This document shows, in pieces, positions 7,247-14,875 of a DNA stretch of 50,077 nucleotides (position 1 is its first letter; each line of letters opens with the position of its first letter). The notes under the pieces were generated by a model. The model had not been told where the DNA came from. It did no database searches and was given only the letters and a program-made list of their open reading frames with translations. Made by a program: the position numbers and the translations under genes. The stretch is from a bacterium (GTDB lineage: Bacteria > Electryoneota > RPQS01): the NCBI GenBank assembly GCA_018812265.1, contig JAHJDG010000035.1:1-50077 (forward strand), given 5' to 3'.

Positions 7247-8353
7247 ATGACTGAGAAACAGGTCAAGAGCATCCTTCGCATCGTCTCCGCAGGCTTGTCC
7301 GCACTGACGATCCTGCTCCTTCCGGCGGTTCCGCTCTCGCAGCCGGTGCCGCAGCTCGTCATGCCGGCGATTCTGATTCCCATCGAAGAGATCATCCTTC
7401 GCCCGATCCCGCCCAAACCTCGCCCGCGCCCGCCGGCGCTCGGCCCGCTCACCGCCCAGATGATGCCCGCTCCTTACATCGCTCCCAGCGACGTGTCCGC
7501 GCCGCCCACGCAGATCATCCTGGCCGAGCCGGCGATGGAAGAGCCGCAGATCGGACTGCTCAGCCCGATCTTCGACCGTCCGCCCGAAGAGCCGTCTCCC
7601 GTTCGTATGAGTCCGGTGGCTTCGCCGCTGCCCGACATCATCACGCAGCGCAGCGATGACGGCCCCGCCAAACCGCCGCCGGCCGCCCTGCCCGGTCCCG
7701 AGCTTCAGCGCGGAGAACTCTATCGCGGAACGGGATCGCCCACGCTCGAAGTCCGCACCGAGCCGTCCTATACGGGGCCGGACTTGAACCTGCCGCAGAC
7801 CGAGCTTCCCGAGGCCGGACTGACGCGCGGCGCAGCCGTGCCCACCACTCCGCAGCCCGGTCCGGGCCCGGGAGATCGTTATCAATCCCGGGCGGGGACT
7901 TCGCCGGGAGCCGATCTCTCGGAAAGTCTGCAGTCGCAGGGTGACGTAGTGGGCGAGGGCGAGCTTTCGGGACTTCTGAACTGGCTTCGCCAGCAGCACA
8001 TCGAGTTCCCGCCCGTTGTTCGTTCGTATCTGGAGACGTCCTCGGGTGATCTGCTCGGTGTGACGCGCTACGCGGGTTGGGACATCTACGTGCAGTTTGC
8101 GGAAGACGAACACCAACTGAAAATTTTCCTCGCGCGCGGCGGAACCGGGATTCTTCTGGCCGATTCCGATTTCAAACGTCGCTCGCAGCTTTTCGGCTTG
8201 GGGCACGTGACGCGCGACGCCGCCGGAACAATCGTTGCCATCGAAGCCCAGCGCGAAAAACCCAGCCACGAACGCACCGACGATTTCTATCGCGTGTTCG
8301 GAAGCTGGATGGAAGCTCAGGGAATCAAAATGGGATCGCGCACGTCGAAGTAG
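7247..8353 (+). CDS. Pro-rich single-span envelope protein (TonB/TolA-like role proposed)
   Basis: 368 residues. A membrane helix lies at about 10-30. Residues about 32-245 are very rich in proline (for example IPPKPRPRPPALGP) and should be extended, able to span the periplasm. Residues about 250-368 look folded, with no family I can name; they include LLNWLRQQHIEFPPVVRSYL and FYRVFGSWMEAQGI. The N-helix, Pro-rich linker and C-terminal domain match the layout of TonB or TolA, though I see no TonB box partner motif or classical TonB C-terminal signature. Its place right after the channel and ExbD-like genes supports the role. It ends in TAG. Confidence 0.75.
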   Translation: MTEKQVKSILRIVSAGLSALTILLLPAVPLSQPVPQLVMPAILIPIEEIILRPIPPKPRPRPPALGPLTAQMMPAPYIAPSDVSAPPTQIILAEPAMEEPQIGLLSPIFDRPPEEPSPVRMSPVASPLPDIITQRSDDGPAKPPPAALPGPELQRGELYRGTGSPTLEVRTEPSYTGPDLNLPQTELPEAGLTRGAAVPTTPQPGPGPGDRYQSRAGTSPGADLSESLQSQGDVVGEGELSGLLNWLRQQHIEFPPVVRSYLETSSGDLLGVTRYAGWDIYVQFAEDEHQLKIFLARGGTGILLADSDFKRRSQLFGLGHVTRDAAGTIVAIEAQREKPSHERTDDFYRVFGSWMEAQGIKMGSRTSK

Positions 8354-8374
8354 ATTTTCACGGCATCACATTTT

Positions 8375-8406
8375 CCCCCCATTCTATGGGGGGATCAAGG
8401 GGGGTT
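8375..8406. repeat. C6-G6 hairpin repeat, copy 1
   Basis: CCCCCC, a 7-base loop, GGGGGG, then ATCAAGGGGGGTT. A second element at 34858-34898 has, on the minus strand, a C6-G6 hairpin followed by AACACAAGGGGGGT. It lies just after the Pro-rich protein gene and may act as a terminator or be a dispersed repeat. Confidence 0.5.
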
Positions 8407-8531
8407 GTAGCGCTGCACTGCGTGTGCTCTCTTACGTTAAGGCTATCTTGAAATGAGGTTTTCCAGAGAGAAGAACAGTTTGTTCAGTGCCTCCGTGGAT
8501 ATGTCATTTATTCCTTTTCCTACTATAAATA

Positions 8532-8885
8532 ATGAACGCGGATGATTTGGTAAAAGCTTTTTTCGGTGAACCGCTTGATTATTGGCGGCGAACAAATGAG
8601 GTAGCTCGTCGTGGGCGGACGGAACTTATCGCATTGAACAGGCAACAGGCCAATCCGGATCGCGATAGAAGGATTTTTGTACTTGAAGAAGGACTTCGTG
8701 TTTATGATAATTTTATTAACCAACAAGTAGCAAGAGTCGAAAATGCACTGAGTAACCCTAATGCCTTGATCGATGGCAATATTCTGCAAAATTTAATCCT
8801 CGCATTTTATGAGTGGGCTAATGCTACACTGGATGAGGATCATGAACTCAGACAACGCTTGCGCATGCTGAACGATCTTGGATGA
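8532..8885 (+). CDS. Hypothetical AT-rich orphan protein
   Basis: 117 residues, not recognised. It starts MNADDLVKAFFGEPLDYW and is mainly charged and predicted helical, with no signal peptide or membrane segment. Base composition is clearly AT-richer than the envelope operon around it, and it is separated from both neighbours by gaps of 178 and 88 bases. It looks like an insertion between the Pro-rich protein and the TPR protein genes. No clear ribosome site is seen before the ATG, so the start is uncertain. Expression as an independent small cytoplasmic protein is the simplest reading. Confidence 0.55.
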   Translation: MNADDLVKAFFGEPLDYWRRTNEVARRGRTELIALNRQQANPDRDRRIFVLEEGLRVYDNFINQQVARVENALSNPNALIDGNILQNLILAFYEWANATLDEDHELRQRLRMLNDLG

Positions 8886-8973
8886 TCGTAACACGCGATT
8901 GGCGTTCCTGCAGAAATAGTTCAGGAATAGTTAAAGGTGACACGGATTCTGAAATTCACCTCCTTGAAAAAGA

Positions 8974-10323
8974 ATGCTCAAATCACTCTTTATCATACTT
9001 CTATCCGTTCTGTTTTCTACGCCTCTTTTCTCGCAGAAAAACGCGCCGCCTCCCGCCGGACTCGATTCGCTCACCAAGAGCGAGGCCGATTCCATCGCGA
9101 AGCAGCTTTTCGGAGAAGAGAAAGCCGAGACCCGGGCCCTGCGCGAATTCGAGAAAGGCAAAGAGGACTTCCAATCCGGTGAAGCGTTCCTCGCCGAGGC
9201 CGATTCCATGCGCCGCAGCGGTGAGGATACGACTCTGAAAAAACCCGGCGGCGTCATCGGCACGCTCCGGCAGGCGTTCGGCGATACCACTATGTCGTCA
9301 CGCGAACGCGAGACCCGCAAGCGCGCCGACGCCGTGTTCCGCCGCGCGGCCCGCGAATTCGAGAATGCGATCAAGTATTCCCCCGAACTCAAGGAAGTGC
9401 CGCTCTGGCTGGTCGCCACCTACGACCGCCTGAAGGAGTGGCGAAAGTCGGTCGAGCTCTATCGCGAGATTTTAAACGAACGGCAGGGTGAAGACCGCCT
9501 GTGGTTCAACTACGGATACGCCGCCTTGCAGGCAGGTGAGCACCCCATTGCGGTCAACGCCTTCGAGCAGGCCATTCACATCAGCGTGCTCGTAAGCGGG
9601 GATTCGGCCGCCGTTCCCAACCGCTATTGCACGTTCGCCGGCGAAGCGTTTCTGCGCACCTATCAGGATCGGCTCGCGCTGGCCCGCTTCCGTCAGGCGC
9701 AGCAACATGCCGCGCCCGCCGACTCCGCCGAAATCCAGCGAACCATCGAATGGATTCTGTGGGATGAGGGCGGGATCGCCACGGCCGAATACCGGGACGC
9801 CGCCTATCGCGCCGAGGCTGAACAGCGCTGGGACGACGCCCGCAAGGCTTATCTCGGCGGTCTCCATTCCGCGCGCACGGAGAAAGCGAAAGACGAACTC
9901 AGCTACCGTCTGGCGCTGCTCGAATTCCAGCACGGCACGCGCACCGACGGTCTTTCGCGAATGAAAGAGCTCATGGCCACCAAGCCGAACGCTTCCGCCG
10001 AGTGGCGCGAGAACTATGGAAAGATGCTCTTCGCCTACGCACAGATTCTGGAAAAGGAAGGCGACAAGCGCGGCGCGCTCAGCTATTTCCTGCAGGCCAC
10101 CAAGATCGTCTGGAGCGCGCAGGGTGCGGGCTACGTCGAAATCGCCCGCATCGCCGCCAACGATCTCGACTCGGCCATCGAGCACGCCGCCAAAGCGCTC
10201 GATTATCCGCTGACGCGCGAGCAACGGCTGGCCGCCTATCAGATTCTCGAATCCGCCTATCGGTCCAAGGGAAACTGGGAAATGATGAGAGAATATCGTC
10301 AGCTTATGGAGGAGACTCCGTGA
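8974..10323 (+). CDS. Secreted or periplasmic TPR protein
   Basis: 449 residues. A signal peptide of about 20 residues (MLKSLFIILLSVLFSTPLFS) is followed by a charged segment (about 25-120) and then helical repeats of TPR type, for example at about 130-200 (ATYDRLKEWRKSVELYREIL, FNYGYAALQAGEHPIAVNAF) and again at 270-440. TPR proteins act as scaffolds; in envelope machines they often tie periplasmic and outer-membrane parts together. Its last bases overlap the start of the barrel gene by four, so the two are translationally coupled. It belongs with the channel, ExbD-like and Pro-rich genes by strand and order, apart from the orphan at 8532. Confidence 0.82.
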   Translation: MLKSLFIILLSVLFSTPLFSQKNAPPPAGLDSLTKSEADSIAKQLFGEEKAETRALREFEKGKEDFQSGEAFLAEADSMRRSGEDTTLKKPGGVIGTLRQAFGDTTMSSRERETRKRADAVFRRAAREFENAIKYSPELKEVPLWLVATYDRLKEWRKSVELYREILNERQGEDRLWFNYGYAALQAGEHPIAVNAFEQAIHISVLVSGDSAAVPNRYCTFAGEAFLRTYQDRLALARFRQAQQHAAPADSAEIQRTIEWILWDEGGIATAEYRDAAYRAEAEQRWDDARKAYLGGLHSARTEKAKDELSYRLALLEFQHGTRTDGLSRMKELMATKPNASAEWRENYGKMLFAYAQILEKEGDKRGALSYFLQATKIVWSAQGAGYVEIARIAANDLDSAIEHAAKALDYPLTREQRLAAYQILESAYRSKGNWEMMREYRQLMEETP

Positions 10324-12044
10324 CATTATTGCGTAGCGCCGTAGTTTCACTCAGTCTGGTTCTCTGCGCGGTCGTCCTGCACGGCGCGGATCTGGAATTC
10401 CGGCTCATCACCGTCAAGAACGTTACCAGTCCCGCCGAGCTGGCGATCCTCCGCGACGAACTCCTGCTCGGCTCGGAAACGATGGATCGGATTCTCATCA
10501 CCGACGCACTCAACGACGGCTTCGATGAGAATGATATGATCCAGCTCTATCCGTCGGGTCGCGTGCTTCGTCTCGCTCCCATCTCAGCCCGGTTGGACTC
10601 GCTGTTGCGCGCGTTTCGCCTTCCGCCCAATGTGGAAATCCACGAGACCAAGCAGTACTTTGGCCGCTATGATTCTCTGGCGTGGTCGCGCCGCGGCGCG
10701 CAGTCACTGGGCTATGGAATCCTGGCCGGACTGTCCGAGCGACTGGGGCGTGGCTATCGCGGCGAGCGCGTCGAAGGCTATTTCCATTTCAGTCCGTCGG
10801 GAAACTCGGTGATGGCGTGGAATTTCGATTCGACGAAAGTAGCGTTTCCACGGCCGGCGGGTCCGCGCGTGGACACCGTGATGGTGTACCTTCACGATAC
10901 CCTCTACGTTCCGGAAGTAATCACCGTGACCAGCGATCCGGTCGTAGTCCGCGACACCGTCTACATTCCCTCGGAACTTCTGCGCGATCCGCGCGGTCTC
11001 TACTACCGCGTGGCTCTGGGAACCGTGGGCGGCGGCTACACCATGAGCAGACGGGAAGCCTCGCGCGGCAATCTCACGCTCGGCGCGGGCAACGAATGGG
11101 ACTTCGGCGTTTGGGATTCGTGGATCAGCGGCCGTCAGGACATTCACTCGCGGATCGGCCTCCGTTTTCTTGCGGAGATGGCCCCCTGGAAATTCGACAC
11201 GTTGTCCCCGCGTTTCCTGTCCACCTCCTTCGAGACCATGTTCATTCCCGCCTGGGATCGCAGCTTCTTCGCCTTCGGCGGAATTCGCGCGATCTACCAT
11301 GACGATCTTTTCTGGGATCGCGCGCGGGCCGCGTGGGACGAAGACCCGTACGAAGAACCCGCCGCCCAAGACCTCGCTCAATACGAACTCACCTTCAAGC
11401 TCGGCCTCGATAAATTCGCGTCCTACGGCACGGGCAAGCGTTTCGGCGCATGGCTGAAGCTCTCGGGCTGGATTCCCGGCGGAGGAAAATCGGGCTATGA
11501 TCTGACGCTGGACTCAACTCTGGCGGCCCGCGTTTCGCCCGATAACGAACGGATGCCGTTTCGTTGGGAACACGACGGCGGCTACGAAATCGAAGGCGCT
11601 TTCAGCGCGCGGATCGCCGAGTCGGCGCAGATGGTGGTTTCGCTCGGTGAACTCATCATTCCCAATCTTCACTATGAATTCACGGACACGACGTTTACGG
11701 GCCGTCCGCCGAACGTGCCGGTTCGGAACAAGGGCCTCTTGAACGTCGGACAGTTTTACCAGTCCGCTTCGCTGCGTTTCGCTCCCTACAATCGCGCGAC
11801 GACTCGCTTGCAGTTCGATCTTTCCTTCCGCAACAATACGCTGAGCGAGACGGTCAAGCAGGGAACGAAGGAAGCGGTGATCGAAGAATTGTTCTATCCA
11901 TACATTGAGGCTCCCGAACTAAGCGGAGCCGTGCAGCTTGACGTCAGCATCGTTCGTTTCCGCGCCGGAGCCCGCTATTATTTCCCCGCCGGCGAAGACG
12001 CGCAGCTTCGGCCGGAAGCCGCGCTGCATCTGCTCTTCAAGTGA
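10320..12044 (+). CDS. Predicted outer-membrane beta-barrel protein
   Basis: 574 residues from a GTG start at 10320 that overlaps the previous stop by four bases and has GGAGGAG upstream. A signal peptide (about 1-24, ending LHGADL) is followed by a domain of about 170 residues with a repeated DTV.V pattern (VDTVMVYLHDTLYVPEV, VVVRDTVYIPSE). From about residue 220, alternating aromatic and hydrophobic strands (YYRVALGTVGGGY, IHSRIGLRFLAEM, SRIAESAQMVVSLGEL-like) suggest a barrel. It ends HLLFK. I cannot name a family. Last gene of the operon; a strong hairpin follows at 12069. It could be the outer-membrane part that the proton channel acts on. Confidence 0.72.
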   Translation: MTLLRSAVVSLSLVLCAVVLHGADLEFRLITVKNVTSPAELAILRDELLLGSETMDRILITDALNDGFDENDMIQLYPSGRVLRLAPISARLDSLLRAFRLPPNVEIHETKQYFGRYDSLAWSRRGAQSLGYGILAGLSERLGRGYRGERVEGYFHFSPSGNSVMAWNFDSTKVAFPRPAGPRVDTVMVYLHDTLYVPEVITVTSDPVVVRDTVYIPSELLRDPRGLYYRVALGTVGGGYTMSRREASRGNLTLGAGNEWDFGVWDSWISGRQDIHSRIGLRFLAEMAPWKFDTLSPRFLSTSFETMFIPAWDRSFFAFGGIRAIYHDDLFWDRARAAWDEDPYEEPAAQDLAQYELTFKLGLDKFASYGTGKRFGAWLKLSGWIPGGGKSGYDLTLDSTLAARVSPDNERMPFRWEHDGGYEIEGAFSARIAESAQMVVSLGELIIPNLHYEFTDTTFTGRPPNVPVRNKGLLNVGQFYQSASLRFAPYNRATTRLQFDLSFRNNTLSETVKQGTKEAVIEELFYPYIEAPELSGAVQLDVSIVRFRAGARYYFPAGEDAQLRPEAALHLLFK

Positions 12045-12068
12045 ACTCTTCAGCTTGTAGTATGAAAC

Positions 12069-12100
12069 GAATCCCCGACCAAATGGCCGGGGATTCTTTC
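12069..12100 (+). terminator. Terminator of the envelope operon
   Basis: GAATCCCCGaCC and GGcCGGGGATTC form a 12-base stem with one mismatch and a 4-base loop, followed by TTTC. It lies 24 bases after the barrel gene. Confidence 0.75.
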
Positions 12101-12131
12101 TGCGGCGGTGCCGTCATCTCCGTTCGGGCTG

Positions 12132-12842
12132 TCAGCGGATCAGGCTTGCCGCCGCCTGATCGAGGACCCACCAGCATTCACCGTCTTGAAGCTGAATCCG
12201 CGCGGCTGGCAAGCGGAAATCCTCCTCGACGAGTAGTTGACGCAGCGACTGCGCCTTGTCCTCGCCCGCCGCCAGCAGGATCACTCGCCGCGCTTGATTG
12301 ATGACTCGCGGCGTGAACGTGAGCATGCGAGTTCCGGATTTGGATTCGACAACTTCGATCAGCGCTCCCGACTCGATGGCCGCATCACCCGGAAACAGCG
12401 CCGCGACGTGACCGTCTTGTCCGATGGAGAGAACAATCACGTCGAATACGGGCGCGCCGGGGCCGAATCGGGACTTGATCGTGCGCGCGTATTCATCGGC
12501 CGCTTCACTCAGATTCTCCGTCTCGCCGGGCATCCGCCAGACTTCGCCGATCGGCACGTAATCAAGCAAGGCTTCGTACGCCATCCGGTAATGCGAGTCG
12601 GGATGAGCGGGCGGCACGGCCCGCTCGTCGCTCCAGAACACTTCCCAGCGCTCCCAGTCCGTCTCCTCCGACCAGTCTTCCGTTGCCAGCTCTTCAAGAA
12701 GTTCGCCGATCTCAACGCCTCCCGAAAAGGCGATTCGGAACACGCCCCGCTCGGCAATGGCTTCGCGCTGGGCTTCGCAGATCAGATCCGCGGCCGCGTC
12801 GGCAACGTCCTCCAGAGTTTCGCAAATCGCAATCTGTCTCAT
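12132..12842 (-). CDS. pgl: 6-phosphogluconolactonase
   Basis: 236 residues from the ATG at 12842, which overlaps the upstream stop by four bases; an upstream in-frame ATG at 12866 is less likely. DevB/Pgl-type motifs are present: FSGG near the N-terminus, DERAVPPAHPDSHYRMA around residue 75, and SIGQDGHVAALFPG around 140. The enzyme hydrolyses 6-phosphogluconolactone in the oxidative pentose phosphate pathway in the cytoplasm. It follows an OpcA-like gene, as in many zwf-opcA-pgl operons, but no zwf gene is in the window. Confidence 0.88.
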   Translation of the reverse strand: MRQIAICETLEDVADAAADLICEAQREAIAERGVFRIAFSGGVEIGELLEELATEDWSEETDWERWEVFWSDERAVPPAHPDSHYRMAYEALLDYVPIGEVWRMPGETENLSEAADEYARTIKSRFGPGAPVFDVIVLSIGQDGHVAALFPGDAAIESGALIEVVESKSGTRMLTFTPRVINQARRVILLAAGEDKAQSLRQLLVEEDFRLPAARIQLQDGECWWVLDQAAASLIR

Positions 12843-13678
12843 CGGTCGGTCAACTCCCTGATCCATTTTTCGGCTCGCTCAAGCGAAGACTCGCGTACGG
12901 GATTCCGTTTCATACTCGAAAGTTGCTCTCGCAGAAGTTCGACGATGAGCACTTCCCCTTCCGGCTCTTCGCAGATGAAAGGTGTGTCTTGGGAATCATC
13001 GAAGTGGAGTTCCACCCGTGTGCCATCGGTTTTTGACGCTTTCACGAAGATCATCGAACGATCACGTGCGAAAGCGATATCGGTTCTGTCATCGCAGGAA
13101 ATAATGCTTTCGTCAGTCCAACCGAGGACTGTTGCGATCCATGCGCCCACGAGCAGCATGTCGGCGGGAAGGCTGTCGGAGGCGAAGTAGAAAGCAACTT
13201 CACAAATCGAAGCGCTGTCATGTTCGGTCATGATCCTCGAAATCTCCCGCTGCCACGGATTCACGAGCGATTCGAATAAATCGCTGATAAGTGGCCGTGA
13301 GCCAAGCCTCCTCCGAAGGTCGAACCATCTTTGCAGGGAAATTGTCGAAGCGCAGGGACGAATCATCGAGGTAATCACGCGATCACACTCTCGACCCAGC
13401 GAGATGAGCAGCGGATGGTCGGGGAGAAGCGACACATCCCAAATGAGCGCGGTCGGCGATCCGGCTTGCCGCAGCGCCAGCAGCGCAGCCGCAGCCGACG
13501 GTGTTTCGGCGGCTTTCCCTTCAAAAAAGATCGGCTGGCCGCCCGCTACGCACTCAATACGTGTCCAGCCTGCCCCCACCTCGACGACAAACGCCTGAGC
13601 CGCCTCGCTCTCCTTGAGTTCGGCTACGAGTTCTTTTACGCCTTCAAGATCGCTTCCCGTAGCATAGAAGAGGTTCAT
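12839..13678 (-). CDS. OpcA-like glucose-6-phosphate dehydrogenase assembly protein
   Basis: 279 residues, no signal peptide. Low-complexity motifs are few, but LIWDVSLLPDHPLL, WFDLRRRL and a four-base overlap with pgl point to the OpcA family, which helps glucose-6-phosphate dehydrogenase assemble or become redox-regulated. The C-terminal part (about 180-279) carries the alternating charged strands expected for the OpcA C-domain. The assignment leans on gene context, so a different partner of pgl is possible. The zwf gene that OpcA would serve is absent from both sides. Confidence 0.55.
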   Translation of the reverse strand: MNLFYATGSDLEGVKELVAELKESEAAQAFVVEVGAGWTRIECVAGGQPIFFEGKAAETPSAAAALLALRQAGSPTALIWDVSLLPDHPLLISLGRECDRVITSMIRPCASTISLQRWFDLRRRLGSRPLISDLFESLVNPWQREISRIMTEHDSASICEVAFYFASDSLPADMLLVGAWIATVLGWTDESIISCDDRTDIAFARDRSMIFVKASKTDGTRVELHFDDSQDTPFICEEPEGEVLIVELLREQLSSMKRNPVRESSLERAEKWIRELTDR

Positions 13679-13777
13679 CGAGTTTGAGCTTTCTTTGTTA
13701 ACGTGCTTGCCTTTGATTAAGTGTCATATCGTATCTTCAGACAGGTCAATATGTAATGAAGGTTGCCCGGACCCCGA

Positions 13778-13806
13778 TTGACAATTTGAGTCCCGACCTT
13801 TATCTT
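13778..13806 (+). promoter_or_regulatory. Promoter of the secreted protein at 13842
   Basis: TTGACA (13778-13783), a 17-base spacer and TATCTT (13801-13806). The start codon lies 35 bases downstream. Confidence 0.65.
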
Positions 13807-13841
13807 ATGAAAAATCTCCGCAAATGGAAAGGACTACCCGA

Positions 13842-14795
13842 ATGTTCTGGATTCTACCCCTCTTGGTTCTGTTGGCGGCCAGCGCGAACGCCGACGTGGT
13901 CCGTAAACAGCAGACCACGGCCGAGTTCTGGGGTGCCAACGAAGCCACCACCACCTTCTCCATCGCCGGAGACCGCAGCGCCGACGAATCCGTTACCAAG
14001 TGGACGCGCGGTTTCATGAAAACCGCAACCCGTGGCAAACCTACTGAATCGAAAACCATCGTCCGGCTGGACAAGCAGGTGATCTGGACGCTCGATCCCA
14101 AGAAAAAGACCTACACCGAAATGACCTTCGCCGAGTTCCGCGAGATGCTCGAAAAGGGAATGGCCGAAATGAAGGAGGAATCGGAGGAAGGGGAAGACAC
14201 GGCCACTGTCGGCGAGGACATGTACGAATGGACGGTCGAGGACCTGTCGGAACCTGAACCCAAGAGGATCGGCAGCTACACCTGCCGCAACGTGCACCTC
14301 GTCGCCACCGGAGTGAACAAGGAAGAGGCCAACGATCAGGTGGTCATCACGATGGACACCTGGAACAGCGAGGAAGTCCCGGGACGCGATGAGATCGCCG
14401 AGTTCTACCGCAAGTATGCCGCCGCTCTCGGACTGGACGAGTGGGCGCTCACGCCCGGCCTGCTGCAGGCTGCGACCGCCTATCGCCAGCAGTTCGCCGC
14501 TCTCTACGACGCCTTCAAGAAAGCTCCCGGCGAGTCGGTGCAAAGCCTGATCGAAATCAAACGTCATGCCCTCAAGGGCAAGTCGCTCGGCAAGCTCGCC
14601 TCCCAAGCCGCGCAGGAAGAACTGACGAGCAAGCTGCCTTTCGGCGGTGGAAAGAAAAAGAAGAAGGAAGAGGCTCCCGAGTGGGTGTGGAAGGTCCGCT
14701 TCCGCTCCACCGGCGAACTTATCGAAGCGTCTACGAATCCCGTCGAAGCCGCCACCTTCGAGATTCCCGCAGGATTCAAGAAGAAGGACAAGTGA
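13842..14795 (+). CDS. Secreted protein of unknown function
   Basis: 317 residues from the ATG at 13842, chosen because GGAAAGGA lies at ribosome-site distance; an in-frame ATG at 13824 is possible. A signal peptide (MFWILPLLVLLAASANA) leads to a mature protein with short beta strands and a highly acidic stretch (about 105-135). A helical middle section follows, then a Lys-rich linker (GGGKKKKKEE) and a final strand pair. It recalls periplasmic or outer-membrane lipid-handling proteins that report on efflux of bound iron or fat, but I cannot name a family. A promoter and a terminator bracket it, so it is monocistronic. Confidence 0.75.
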   Translation: MFWILPLLVLLAASANADVVRKQQTTAEFWGANEATTTFSIAGDRSADESVTKWTRGFMKTATRGKPTESKTIVRLDKQVIWTLDPKKKTYTEMTFAEFREMLEKGMAEMKEESEEGEDTATVGEDMYEWTVEDLSEPEPKRIGSYTCRNVHLVATGVNKEEANDQVVITMDTWNSEEVPGRDEIAEFYRKYAAALGLDEWALTPGLLQAATAYRQQFAALYDAFKKAPGESVQSLIEIKRHALKGKSLGKLASQAAQEELTSKLPFGGGKKKKKEEAPEWVWKVRFRSTGELIEASTNPVEAATFEIPAGFKKKDK

Positions 14796-14820
14796 TTGCG
14801 TTTCCACTTTCAAGAACATG

Positions 14821-14850
14821 CCCTCGTCGGATTCGACGAGGGCTTGTTTA
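14821..14850 (+). terminator. Rho-independent terminator
   Basis: CCCTCGTCG and CGACGAGGG form a perfect 9-base stem with a GATT loop (14821-14842), followed by CTTGTTTAT. It could serve both the plus-strand gene before it and the minus-strand gene ending at 14876. Confidence 0.78.
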
Positions 14851-14875
14851 TGGGTGCCGCGCTTGATGCGTTGGC

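Noticed and set aside
6746-8269. 507-codon open frame on the minus strand
   Set aside because: It lies opposite the ExbD-like and Pro-rich genes; its sequence is Arg/Gly/His-rich and lacks any domain, as expected for the antisense of GC-rich coding DNA.
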